This document shows, in pieces, positions 14,851-23,421 of a stretch of DNA of 62,559 nt. The DNA lies in contig MESQ01000030.1 in NCBI GenBank assembly GCA_001771065.1, positions 1 through 62,559 on the forward strand, in the 5' to 3' direction. The first letter of the stretch is position 1. Each line of letters starts with the position of its first letter. The notes under the pieces were generated by a model, which worked only from the letters and a program-made list of their open reading frames with translations, was not told the origin of the DNA and ran no database searches. The stretch comes from Burkholderiales bacterium RIFOXYD12_FULL_59_19 (GTDB taxonomy: Bacteria; Pseudomonadota; Gammaproteobacteria; Burkholderiales; Burkholderiaceae_C). Position numbers and translations under genes: made by a program.

Positions 14851-16170
14851 TTACTTGGCCATCAAGGCGTTGACGGCATTGAGGTCGTCCGCCTTCAGCG
14901 TGCCGCTGGCCTGGCGTAGCTTCAAACCGCCCAGCAGCACGTCGTAGCGCGCTTTGGCCAGCTTGGCCTTGGTGTCAAACAGGGCGGTTTGGGCATTGAG
15001 CACATCGATGTTGATACGTACGCCCACTTGGTAGCCTAATTTGGTGGCATCAAGTGCGCTCTGGCTGGAAGCCTCGGCCGCTTCCAGCGCCTTGACTTGC
15101 CCCAGACCCGACTCGACACCAAAAAATGCGGTTCGCGTTGCTTGGGCTACACCACGCTTGGCCGTATCGACATCGCTGCGGGCCTTGTCTTCCAGTGACA
15201 GGGTTTCCTTGATGCGGTTTTGAATGGCGTAACCAGCAAACAGTGGCAGGTTAAAGCTCAAGCCAACTTGCGCCACATTGGTGCGGTAGTCCATTGTGGT
15301 ACCGGACGAACCATTATTTTGGGTGACGTTGTAGCTGCCGCTTAAATCCAGCGTGGGCTTGTTGCCCGCCTGTGCTTTTTGGGTTTCGAGTTGGGCCACT
15401 TCCAGGCCCAGTTGGGCCTGGCGCACGGCCGGGCTCATTTCTTCTGATTGCGCCACCCAACGGGTGACATCATTGGGCGTTACGGGTGCCATGACGATCG
15501 GTACCGCCAGTGGCTTGGGGCTTGCCCCGGCTTTACCGGTCAATTGATCCAGTGCCAGCTTTTTGACCCGCAAATCGTTGTCGGCTGCTATTTCTTGAGC
15601 CAGCACCAGGTCAAAGCGCGCTTGCGCCTCGCGGGTGTCGGTGATGGTCGCGGTGCCAACTTCGAAGTTGCGTTTGGCGGACGCCAGTTGCTCGGATACA
15701 GCAGCTTTTTGGGCCTTGACAAAGTTCAGGCTGTCACTGGAGGCGAGTACGTCAAAGTAGGCCTGGCTGACACGCACGATCAGGTCTTGATCTGCCGTCT
15801 GCAATTGTGCTTGCGCCACGGCAATCGATTTTTTCCCCTGTGCCGCCGTAGCCGCATTGGCTGGGCGGTACAACGGCTGGGTGGCGCTCAAGGTGGCGCT
15901 TTGGTTTCCGTAGCTGCCTCGGTCAAACGCTGCTGTGTTGCTTGAGACGTTGGTGCGGTTCATACCCATTGCCAGATTGGCGCTGGGCAACAGCCCCGCC
16001 TGGGCTTGTTCCGCTTTGGACAGGTTGGCGTTATACAGCGACTTGGCCGATTGGTAGCTGGAATCAAAGCTGCGCGCTGCGTCATAGAGTTCCACCAGAC
16101 TTTGGGCCTGTGCGGGCAGCACAAAGGCGGCAGTCAGGGCCAGAGTAACGGGGAGTTGACGCAATATCAT
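14851..16170 (-). CDS. tolC: TolC-family outer-membrane channel
   Basis: The 439-residue protein has a signal peptide ending at AQA (residue 22). Two related halves of long alpha-helical coiled coil alternate with short strands, as in TolC trimers that form the outer-membrane exit duct for efflux pumps and type I secretion. Typical segments are LYDAARSFDSSYQSA near the N-terminus and LNAQTALFDTKAKLAKARYD near the C-terminus. It is the last gene of a minus-strand series that also contains an RND pump and adaptor, so it may serve that pump. The rhodanese gene lies 57 bases upstream. Confidence 0.92.
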   Translation of the reverse strand: MILRQLPVTLALTAAFVLPAQAQSLVELYDAARSFDSSYQSAKSLYNANLSKAEQAQAGLLPSANLAMGMNRTNVSSNTAAFDRGSYGNQSATLSATQPLYRPANAATAAQGKKSIAVAQAQLQTADQDLIVRVSQAYFDVLASSDSLNFVKAQKAAVSEQLASAKRNFEVGTATITDTREAQARFDLVLAQEIAADNDLRVKKLALDQLTGKAGASPKPLAVPIVMAPVTPNDVTRWVAQSEEMSPAVRQAQLGLEVAQLETQKAQAGNKPTLDLSGSYNVTQNNGSSGTTMDYRTNVAQVGLSFNLPLFAGYAIQNRIKETLSLEDKARSDVDTAKRGVAQATRTAFFGVESGLGQVKALEAAEASSQSALDATKLGYQVGVRINIDVLNAQTALFDTKAKLAKARYDVLLGGLKLRQASGTLKADDLNAVNALMAK

Positions 16171-16227
16171 GATGTTGTGCCTGAGGTAAAGGTAGCTAGC
16201 GGGGTCGGGTGGGAAAAGCGCACTGAA

Positions 16228-16569
16228 TCAGTAACGTGGCACGCTGGGGTCGACTTCAGAGGACCAGGCGTTGATGCCGCCCGACACATTGGCCACGTGT
16301 TTGAAGCCGCGTGCTTTCAGGAAATTTGCCACTTGCATGCTGCGAGCGCCATGGTGACACAGGCAGGCCACCGGCTGGTCGGGGTCCAGCTCATTCAGCC
16401 GCGGCGGGATCACACCCATCGGGATGGTGATGAGCTCAAAACCCTCGGCCTTGATGCTGGCCGTGCGCAGCTCGTGGGGCTCGCGCACGTCAAGCACCAC
16501 TGGGTCGCCGTGGCCGCGCACAGCCTCAAGCCAGTCTTTGAGTTGAATTGGTCGGACGTGTTTAACCAT
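16228..16569 (-). CDS. Rhodanese-like sulfurtransferase domain protein
   Basis: A single-domain rhodanese of 113 residues, similar in size to GlpE and likely cytoplasmic. The active-site loop is Cys71-H-H-G-A-Arg76, the usual C-x4-R cradle, and the CH2A-type segment VVLDVREPHEL is present. It may move sulfane sulfur from thiosulfate or persulfides, but the natural donor and acceptor are unknown. Two bases separate it from pcm upstream, indicating co-transcription. Confidence 0.9.
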   Translation of the reverse strand: MVKHVRPIQLKDWLEAVRGHGDPVVLDVREPHELRTASIKAEGFELITIPMGVIPPRLNELDPDQPVACLCHHGARSMQVANFLKARGFKHVANVSGGINAWSSEVDPSVPRY

Positions 16570-16571
16570 GT

Positions 16572-17234
16572 TTAAAACTTGAATGTGCTGGGTTGCGGGA
16601 AATTAAGCAAACGGGGCGCGTTGTCGTCCCATTTGTCGACAGAGGTGAAGTTGGTTTCACTGGTGCGGGTAATCACCTGCGCGTGCATGATGGGCTCTTC
16701 GCCCACGATGCCCACCAGGCGGCCGCCGACCTTGAGCAGGTTCAGCAAAGATTGCGGAACCTCGGCCACTGAACCGCCGAGCAAAATGACATCAAAAGGC
16801 GCGTCGGCGGGTGTACCTTTGGCGCCGTCCACCTGACGCACTTCTGCGTTGTGGATGCCGGCGCGCTGCAGGTTGGCACGGGCCATGTCGGCAATTTCAG
16901 GGTTGATTTCCAGGGAGATCACGCGTTGCGCCTGGTGTGCCAGCAGTGCGGTCATGTAACCCGATCCGGTGCCAATTTCCAGCACCTTGTCGGTGGGTTT
17001 GACAGCGGCATCCTGCAACAAACGGGCTTGCACGCGGGGCGGCAACATGTTTTGGCCACCTGGCAGCGCGATGGCCATGTCAACAAAGGCTAGGGATTTT
17101 TGTGCCAAAGGCACGAAGTCCTCGCGCTTGACACTTGTCAGCAGGTCCAGTACCGCAGCATCAGACACATCCCAGGGTCGGATTTGTTGCTCGATCATGT
17201 AATAGCGGGCCTGTTCCACGTTTTGCAAGTTCAT
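16572..17234 (-). CDS. pcm: Protein-L-isoaspartate O-methyltransferase family protein
   Basis: A 220-residue SAM-dependent methyltransferase. The SAM-binding motif I is LEIGTGSGYMTALL (about residues 85-98), and the N-terminal part (EQQIRPWDV, REDFVP) is like that of PCMT proteins. PCMT enzymes methylate isoaspartyl residues of aged proteins to start their repair. This subgroup, linked to rhodanese and tolC, has not to my knowledge been tested, so the exact substrate is inferred. The RND pump gene ends 41 bases upstream, and a separate promoter in that gap is possible. Confidence 0.85.
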   Translation of the reverse strand: MNLQNVEQARYYMIEQQIRPWDVSDAAVLDLLTSVKREDFVPLAQKSLAFVDMAIALPGGQNMLPPRVQARLLQDAAVKPTDKVLEIGTGSGYMTALLAHQAQRVISLEINPEIADMARANLQRAGIHNAEVRQVDGAKGTPADAPFDVILLGGSVAEVPQSLLNLLKVGGRLVGIVGEEPIMHAQVITRTSETNFTSVDKWDDNAPRLLNFPQPSTFKF

Positions 17235-17275
17235 TTTTGGTACTCCAGGGGGTATGTTAACGGAATCATTTGATT

Positions 17276-20200
17276 TTAGCTGTTGAGGCCGTCAATAGCC
17301 TTTGTTTGTGTGTCTTTTGAAGCGGTTTCACGCCAAAATCTGCGCAACCATTGCGCCAAATCATCCATGTAGCAGTAGACCACTGGCACCACCACAAGCG
17401 TCAGCAATGATGATGTGATTACCCCGCCAATCACCGCCTGACCCATGGGGGCGCGCATCTCGGAACCCTCGGACAGGGCAAAGGCGAGCGGCAGCATGCC
17501 AAAAATCATGGCCAGCGTGGTCATCAGGATGGGTCGCAAGCGCACTTTGGCTGCCATCAGCAGGGCGTCGTGTCGGTTCAGGCCGTCCTCGCGCGCCCGA
17601 ATGGCAAAGTCCACCAGCAAAATGGCATTTTTGGTCACCAGGCCCATCAACATCACCACCCCGATTACCGAGAACATCGACAAAGTGGAGTTGAACAACA
17701 TCAGCGCCAGCACCACGCCAATCAGCGTCAGTGGCAGTGCCGTCATGAGCGCCAGCGGCTGGAAAAAGCTCTTGAACTGACTGGCCAGAATCATGTAGAT
17801 AAAGATCACTGCGAGCGCCAGGGCTGAAAGTGCGTAAGCAAAGGCTTCCGCCATGTCCTTGACCGAACCGCTGAACTTGTAGCTGTAGCCTGGCGGCATG
17901 GCAATGCTGTCCATCGCCGTCTTGATGTCGGCCGACACTTCGCCGGCCGATCGTCCCGACACGTTGCCGGTGATGGCCACCTCGCGCGTCAGGTCGCGCC
18001 GGTTGATCTGGTTGCTACCGGTGGATTCAACCACATTGGCCACTTGGTCAAGCCGCACCACGCGGGCGCTGCCGTCGGCCTGTGAACCCACGGTGAAGGG
18101 CAGGGCGTTCAAGTCTTGTGGCTGATTGCGCGATTGGGGTGACAGGCGCACGTTCACGTCATAGGTCTGGTCGTCTGGGGCGCGCCAATTGCCCACGGTT
18201 TGACCGGCCACCAGTGTGCGCAGGGACGAGCCAATTTGCGCTACGCTCAACCCCAGGTCGGAGGCAACGTCGCGGCGCACCTGCACATCGAGTGTGGGTT
18301 TGTCGGGTTTCAGGGTCGAGTCCAGGTCGACCAGACCGGGCACCGTGCGGATTTTTTCCAACGCCAGCCCGTTCAGCCTTGAGAGCTCGTCCATGTTGGC
18401 ACCCTGGATAGAAAAAGCGATCTGCTTTTGGCCACCCACCGGGTCCAGCAGTCCGACATGGGTCACGCTGATGCCCGGCACCTCGCGCAGGCGCTGGCGC
18501 AACACGGTGGACATGTCATCGACACCGCGCGTGCGCTGCTTGCGGTCCAGCAGCCGGATGTAGATGCTGGCGTACATCTTGCCCTGGGCATTGCCGGTGT
18601 TGATGGTGGTCAGGGTGTAGTTGACCTCGGGGAAGGAGCGGATGATGCCTTCCACCTGGCGCGCCCGCGCTTCGGTAACTTCGAGCGACGAGCCCACCGG
18701 CGTGTTGAAAGTGAGGTTGGTCTCGGAAAAGTCAGACTTGGGAACAAACTCGGTACCCAACAGCGGCACCATGAAAATGCTGCTGACAAAGATCACCAGC
18801 GCCATGGCCACTGTGCTGAGTTTGTGGTCCAACGCCCATCGCAGAATGCTTTGGTAAATGTCAACCAGCGCGTCGGTGCCCAGATCAAACAGCAGGGTGA
18901 CGCGCCCAATGGTCTTGTCATAGAGCGTGCGCGGGGCGTGGTGTTTGCCATGGGCTTCGATGCTCGGGTCGTGCCAGATGGAGGACAGCATCGGGTCGAG
19001 CGTAAAACTGACAAACATCGAGATCAGCACCGCGGCTACTATGGTCAGGCCAAATTCGTGAAAAAATTTGCCGATGATGCCGCCCATGAAGCCAATTGGT
19101 AAAAACACCGCCACGATCGACAGAGTGGTGGCAAACACAGCCAGGCCAATTTCACGCGTGCCATCCATCGACGCGTCAAACGCGCCCTTGCCCATTTGTA
19201 CATGGCGCACAATGTTTTCCCGCACCACAATGGCGTCGTCAATCAGCAAGCCGACGCACAAACTCAGCGCCATCATGGTGATCATGTTGATGGTGAAGCC
19301 CAGCAGGTTCATGAAGAAAAATGTACCGATCAGGGCAATGGGCAGTGTCAAGCCCGTGATGACGGTGGAACGCCAGGAGTTCAAAAACAAAAACACGATC
19401 AGTACGGTAAGCAGTGCACCCTCAAATAGGGTTTGTCGCACATTGGAGACCGACACCCTGATTTGCCGCGAACCATCGGTGATTTGCGTCAGCTTGACAC
19501 CGGGGGGTAGCTGCTGTTGTAGTTCCACCAGTGTCTTGTTCAGGCCGTCAACCACGGCAATGGTGTTTTCGTCCTGCGACTTTTGCACGTTCAGGAGCAG
19601 CGTACGCTGGCCGTTGTAAAGCGCCAGGCTTTCAATCTCTTGCGCCCCATCGATGACCTCTGCCAGTTGGTCAACCCGTACTGCGGCACCGTTTTTGCGC
19701 GTGATGATGATACGGCCAAAGTCCTCGGGGCGTTGCACGCGCGCGGCGATCTGGATCACCCGGTCTTGCGCGCTGGAGCGGATGCTTCCCACTGGATAGT
19801 CCTGGTTTTCATTGCGCACGGCATTCACCACCTGCTCGGGCGTGATGCCGTAGGAGGCCAGGGCCTGCGGGTTCAAGTAAATATTGATTTCGCGCTTGCT
19901 GGCACCAACCAGGGCCACGGAGCCAACCCCTCGCACGTTTTCCAGGCGCTTTTTCAGCGTTTGTTCAGCCCAGTTGGTGAGTTCCACCGCATTGAGCGAC
20001 GCGCTTGCGTTGGCATCGGGCAACACCGCTACGGACCAGATGGCACGGCTGGCCGGATCAAAACGCAGCACTCGCGGCTCTTTGACTTCGGTGCGCAGGG
20101 TGGCGCGAATGGCGGCCACCTTTTCACGCACATCGTCAGCGGCTTTGCGTCCATCGATGTGTAATCCGAATTCGATGATGACCACCGACTGGCTCTCATA

Positions 20201-20452
20201 AGAGCGCGACGTCAGGGCGTTGATGCCGGCAATCGAATTAACCCCTTCTTCTATTTTTTTGGTGACTTCGCTTTCGACAATTTCGGGTGAGGCCCCGGGG
20301 TAGTCGGTGCTGATCACCACCACCGGAAAATCCACGTTGGGGAACTGGTCTACCTGCAGGCGCTGCATGGAAAAAAGTCCTAGCACCACCAGGGCCAGCA
20401 TGACCATGGTGGCAAACACCGGGTTGTGAAGGCTGACGCGGGTGAACCACAT
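17276..20452 (-). CDS. RND multidrug efflux permease (HAE1 family)
   Basis: The 1058-residue inner-membrane proton antiporter has the standard build: TM1, a large periplasmic loop, TM2-7, a second large loop, TM8-12. Proton-relay residues are present: Asp405-Asp406 in LLIDDAIVV (TM4) and Lys941 in LVTKNAILL (TM10). The sequence is closer in feel to MdtB/MdtC-type than to AcrB-type pumps, but substrates cannot be predicted. The start codon directly follows the stop of the adaptor gene with no gap. With the adaptor, the TetR regulator and the tolC gene downstream it makes a full tripartite system. Confidence 0.93.
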   Translation of the reverse strand: MWFTRVSLHNPVFATMVMLALVVLGLFSMQRLQVDQFPNVDFPVVVISTDYPGASPEIVESEVTKKIEEGVNSIAGINALTSRSYESQSVVIIEFGLHIDGRKAADDVREKVAAIRATLRTEVKEPRVLRFDPASRAIWSVAVLPDANASASLNAVELTNWAEQTLKKRLENVRGVGSVALVGASKREINIYLNPQALASYGITPEQVVNAVRNENQDYPVGSIRSSAQDRVIQIAARVQRPEDFGRIIITRKNGAAVRVDQLAEVIDGAQEIESLALYNGQRTLLLNVQKSQDENTIAVVDGLNKTLVELQQQLPPGVKLTQITDGSRQIRVSVSNVRQTLFEGALLTVLIVFLFLNSWRSTVITGLTLPIALIGTFFFMNLLGFTINMITMMALSLCVGLLIDDAIVVRENIVRHVQMGKGAFDASMDGTREIGLAVFATTLSIVAVFLPIGFMGGIIGKFFHEFGLTIVAAVLISMFVSFTLDPMLSSIWHDPSIEAHGKHHAPRTLYDKTIGRVTLLFDLGTDALVDIYQSILRWALDHKLSTVAMALVIFVSSIFMVPLLGTEFVPKSDFSETNLTFNTPVGSSLEVTEARARQVEGIIRSFPEVNYTLTTINTGNAQGKMYASIYIRLLDRKQRTRGVDDMSTVLRQRLREVPGISVTHVGLLDPVGGQKQIAFSIQGANMDELSRLNGLALEKIRTVPGLVDLDSTLKPDKPTLDVQVRRDVASDLGLSVAQIGSSLRTLVAGQTVGNWRAPDDQTYDVNVRLSPQSRNQPQDLNALPFTVGSQADGSARVVRLDQVANVVESTGSNQINRRDLTREVAITGNVSGRSAGEVSADIKTAMDSIAMPPGYSYKFSGSVKDMAEAFAYALSALALAVIFIYMILASQFKSFFQPLALMTALPLTLIGVVLALMLFNSTLSMFSVIGVVMLMGLVTKNAILLVDFAIRAREDGLNRHDALLMAAKVRLRPILMTTLAMIFGMLPLAFALSEGSEMRAPMGQAVIGGVITSSLLTLVVVPVVYCYMDDLAQWLRRFWRETASKDTQTKAIDGLNS

Positions 20453-21589
20453 TTACTTGGGTCCTTGTGCGTTTGTTGTTACCAGCGTGCCGACACGCAG
20501 GCTGCCGACCGAGCTGTCAATCACCATACTGCCTTCGGGCACGCCAGTTACGGCCACCATGGGAAGGTCTGCCAGGTTGCCACGCACGCCCAGTGTCACG
20601 TTGGCGTATTGCACCTGACTTTGGTTGACCAACTGCACATAGGGTTGTGGTTTGTCGGTGCGCACGGCGCTCAAGGGCAAGGCCAGGGTTGTCAAGGCAC
20701 CCACGTTCAGGCTGCCTTGTGCAAACAGGCCGTGGCGCACTTTGGCATCGGGCTCAAGTGTCAGATAGACCAGCACGGCACGGCTGCCGACGGACGCACT
20801 GGGGTTGATTCGCGCCACTTTGGCATGGATCACCTGATGGGTACCGTCCAGTGTCAGCTGGGCGCTTTGTCCCACTTTGACTTGCAGCGAATCTGCCGCA
20901 TTCAGGCTGGCTTCCAGCTCAAGTTGCCGGTTGTCGACGATCTCCACAATGCGGGCATCTACCGGCACACGTTCACCCGGCTGTGCCAGTCGTTGGGAAA
21001 TTTGCCCGGAAATAGGGGCACGCAACACCGTATCGTCGCGCGCTTTGGCGGCCAGGTCAGCCCCCGATTGCGCCGCTTCATAGCTGGCTTGGGCCGCGTC
21101 CAGGCTGGCTTGTGATGACGCCAGCGCGGTGCTGGAGATAAACCCCTGTGCCACCAGCGCCCGGTTGTTGTCAAAACTGCGCTGGGCAATGGCTACCTGG
21201 GCCTTGGCGGCAGCTGCTTGCTGGCGGGCCTGGCGCAAGCGGGCATCGGACTCGGTCGGGTCGATGCGGGCCAGCACCTGTCCGACGCGTACCGCGTCAC
21301 CCTCGCGCACGGTCAGATCCCGCAACTCACCGGGTACGCGCGCCTTGACCAGTGCCGTATTCACGGCTTTGATGGGCCCTGAGATCAGCACGGTTTGCTG
21401 CAATTCAAGGGTTTTGACCCGCACCAGGTCGCTCGCCGCCAAGGCGATGCTGACTTGCGATTTTTGGGCTGCCTGTTGCGCGCCAAGGGCGGCTTGGCGG
21501 GTTTGACGTGCCGACATGGTGCGCAGTGTGCCAGCCACCAGCAAAGCCACAACGAGGCCGGCCAGCGTCCATTTCATCCAGGGTTTCAT
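20453..21589 (-). CDS. RND periplasmic adaptor (membrane fusion protein)
   Basis: The 378 residues begin with an uncleaved membrane anchor (about residues 8-25). A biotinyl-lipoyl-like domain (VKARVPGELRDLTVREGD, LARIDPTE), an alpha-helical hairpin (about residues 115-185, rich in Ala and Gln) and beta-barrel and membrane-proximal domains follow. This is the HlyD/AcrA-type adaptor that joins an RND pump to an outer-membrane channel. The start overlaps the TetR stop by four bases (ATGA), and the RND gene follows directly. Confidence 0.93.
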   Translation of the reverse strand: MKPWMKWTLAGLVVALLVAGTLRTMSARQTRQAALGAQQAAQKSQVSIALAASDLVRVKTLELQQTVLISGPIKAVNTALVKARVPGELRDLTVREGDAVRVGQVLARIDPTESDARLRQARQQAAAAKAQVAIAQRSFDNNRALVAQGFISSTALASSQASLDAAQASYEAAQSGADLAAKARDDTVLRAPISGQISQRLAQPGERVPVDARIVEIVDNRQLELEASLNAADSLQVKVGQSAQLTLDGTHQVIHAKVARINPSASVGSRAVLVYLTLEPDAKVRHGLFAQGSLNVGALTTLALPLSAVRTDKPQPYVQLVNQSQVQYANVTLGVRGNLADLPMVAVTGVPEGSMVIDSSVGSLRVGTLVTTNAQGPK

Positions 21590-22275
21590 GGCAAGGGGTG
21601 CTCCAGGGAAGGGTTGGGTTGACTTAAGCCGTGGGTCAGCATGTCGAGTTGGGCCGACAGGTATTGATGAGGGTCAAGTTGCGCGTGGTTGCCGCAGCAG
21701 AGGCCTAATGAATGTTTCCAAAGCACCAAAAAAAGCATTGGGGCCAGCACCAGGTAAACACCATACGTGAAGTCCATCGGGCGAAATTCACCGCGTGCCA
21801 CACCCCGCTTCAGAATACGCTCGATCAGGGCAGTGCCGGGTTGCATCACTTCTTGCTGGTAGAAGCTGGCCAACTCAGGGAAGTTTTGCGCTTCGCTCAT
21901 GATCAGCTTGGGGATGCCGCTGGCCTGGGTGGAACCAATGCGTTCCCACCAATTGAACAGACAGTCGCGCAGCATGTCGTGGGTACTGCCTTCAAAACGG
22001 TCAATTTCGTCACTCCATTCGGCAAAACGGCCGGAAATGTTCTCGCGCACCACCGCCTTGAACAATTCTTCCTTGCTTGGAAAATACAAAAAAAGCGTGC
22101 CCTTGGAGACCCCGGCGCGTTGCGCCACTTCTTCCACCCGGGTAGCGGCAAAACCTTTCTCGACAAACAAGTCCAGTGCAGCAGCCAGCAATTCGCCGGG
22201 GCGCGCCTCTTTGCGGCGCGAGCGCCGGATCGGGTGGTCGGATGGGGCTGTATTCTGAGGATTGGAATCTGACAT
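21586..22275 (-). CDS. TetR-family repressor of the RND operon
   Basis: The 229-residue protein has an N-terminal TetR DNA-binding domain (about residues 25-75) with the helix-turn-helix RVEEVAQRAGVSKGTLFLYF. A variable ligand-binding C-terminus contains two neighbouring cysteines (GLCCGNH). It heads the operon and overlaps the adaptor start, so it probably controls its own transcription and that of the pump. A palindrome just upstream (22286-22302) is a likely operator. The ligand is unknown. Confidence 0.9.
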   Translation of the reverse strand: MSDSNPQNTAPSDHPIRRSRRKEARPGELLAAALDLFVEKGFAATRVEEVAQRAGVSKGTLFLYFPSKEELFKAVVRENISGRFAEWSDEIDRFEGSTHDMLRDCLFNWWERIGSTQASGIPKLIMSEAQNFPELASFYQQEVMQPGTALIERILKRGVARGEFRPMDFTYGVYLVLAPMLFLVLWKHSLGLCCGNHAQLDPHQYLSAQLDMLTHGLSQPNPSLEHPLP

Positions 22276-22285
22276 TGAATTAATG

Positions 22286-22302
22286 ACTAATGGGTTATTA
22301 GT
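22286..22302. promoter_or_regulatory. Palindrome before tetR: candidate TetR operator
   Basis: ACTAAT and ATTAGT face each other across five bases, 11 bases upstream of the tetR start codon and within an AT-rich stretch. Autoregulated TetR genes commonly have their operator here. The palindrome is seen; binding is inferred. Confidence 0.5.
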
Positions 22303-22424
22303 TTAGCTTGAAGCTGTTTGAGGTGTCAATTCACACAAAGACCCAGCCGCATCAGGTTTCTCGTTTTGCAGCTAGCATGAATGCATAGCTTATTTTTCAA
22401 CTCGATTTATCAAAAGGCCAAGGT

Positions 22425-22973
22425 ATGCATCCACCAAATCAAACCATCACACTGGGCGGAGGCTGCTTCTGGTGTACCGAGGCGGTTTTTGTGCGGGTTA
22501 AAGGTGTGCTCGATGTGGAATCGGGTTACTGCAATGGTGAAACCTTGCAACCCAGCTACGAACAGGTGTGCACTGGACGCACGGGACACAACGAAGTCGT
22601 CAAGTTGGTCTATGACCCAGCGCAAATCAGTGTGCGTGAAATTCTGGAGATTTTCTTTGTCATTCACGACCCCACCACGCCCAATGCACAAGGCAATGAC
22701 CACGGCACGCAGTACCGAAGCGGCATTTATTTCACCACGCCAGAGCAGCAGCAGGCAGCCTTGGTGCTGATCGCAGAACTTGGCAGCAGCGGGGTTTATC
22801 CGCGTGTTATCGTGACCGAGGTGTTGCCGCAAGCCAATTACTGGCAGGCAGAAGACTATCACCAGGATTTTTTTGAAAAGCACCCTGATCAGGGTTATTG
22901 CATGGCGGTGGCCGCGCCCAAGGTGGCCAAGTTTCGCAAGACCTTTGCGCGTTTGCAGAAACCAGACCGATAA
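22425..22973 (+). CDS. msrA: Peptide-methionine (S)-S-oxide reductase
   Basis: The 182-residue enzyme reduces the S form of methionine sulfoxide in proteins and free methionine, repairing oxidative damage. The active-site motif GGGCFWC is at the N-terminus (catalytic Cys14). Conserved HDPTTPNAQGND and GTQYRSGIY segments follow. The CDS ends nine bases before clpS. It is divergent from the tetR gene. Confidence 0.95.
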   Translation: MHPPNQTITLGGGCFWCTEAVFVRVKGVLDVESGYCNGETLQPSYEQVCTGRTGHNEVVKLVYDPAQISVREILEIFFVIHDPTTPNAQGNDHGTQYRSGIYFTTPEQQQAALVLIAELGSSGVYPRVIVTEVLPQANYWQAEDYHQDFFEKHPDQGYCMAVAAPKVAKFRKTFARLQKPDR

Positions 22974-22982
22974 AATCGACCC

Positions 22983-23336
22983 ATGGCTACCAAAATCCCC
23001 AAAATTGTTCCTGCCCAACCCATTCCACCTGCTGAAAGCGACGGTACCGTGGTGCTGGAGCGCCGCACGCAGCGCACCAAACCGCCCCAGATGTACCAGG
23101 TGGTCATGCTCAATGACGACTACACACCGATGGAATTTGTGGTGATGGTGTTACAGGAGTTCTTCAGCAAAGACCTCGAAACCTCGACCCGGATCATGCT
23201 CAAGATCCACCTGGAGGGTAAAGCGGTGTGTGGTGTTTATTCACGCGATGTGGCTGCCACCAAGGTCGATCAGGTGCTGGACGCGGCGGCCAAGTCCGGG
23301 CATCCGCTGAAGTGCTTTTGTGAACCTGTGGCCTAG
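22983..23336 (+). CDS. clpS: ClpS adaptor of the ClpAP protease
   Basis: The 117-residue adaptor delivers N-degron substrates to ClpA. The core carries the typical [16 protein letters not shown] stretch, with the Asn-Asp pair that contacts the N-terminal residue of substrates. The C-terminal part has [16 protein letters not shown]. There is almost no leader: a TAAAAT hexamer at 22971-22976 ends seven bases before the ATG. The transcript could therefore start at or very near the A of the ATG. clpA follows 85 bases later. Confidence 0.95.
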   Translation: MATKIPKIVPAQPIPPAESDGTVVLERRTQRTKPPQMYQVVMLNDDYTPMEFVVMVLQEFFSKDLETSTRIMLKIHLEGKAVCGVYSRDVAATKVDQVLDAAAKSGHPLKCFCEPVA

Positions 23337-23421
23337 CACGAGATTGAATCCCGACGCGCGCAAATGAATTAGAAATCCGATTACAGTTGAAGCCTGAAAC
23401 AAAAGCTATCAAAGGAACTTT

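Noticed and set aside
16249..16266. GGTCGACTTCAGAGGACC, resembling the REP-like unit, in the rhodanese gene
   Set aside because: It encodes the SSEVDP stretch at the C-terminus, which looks normal for this rhodanese group. The palindrome is broken and the TGTGGG part is absent, so similarity is probably by chance.
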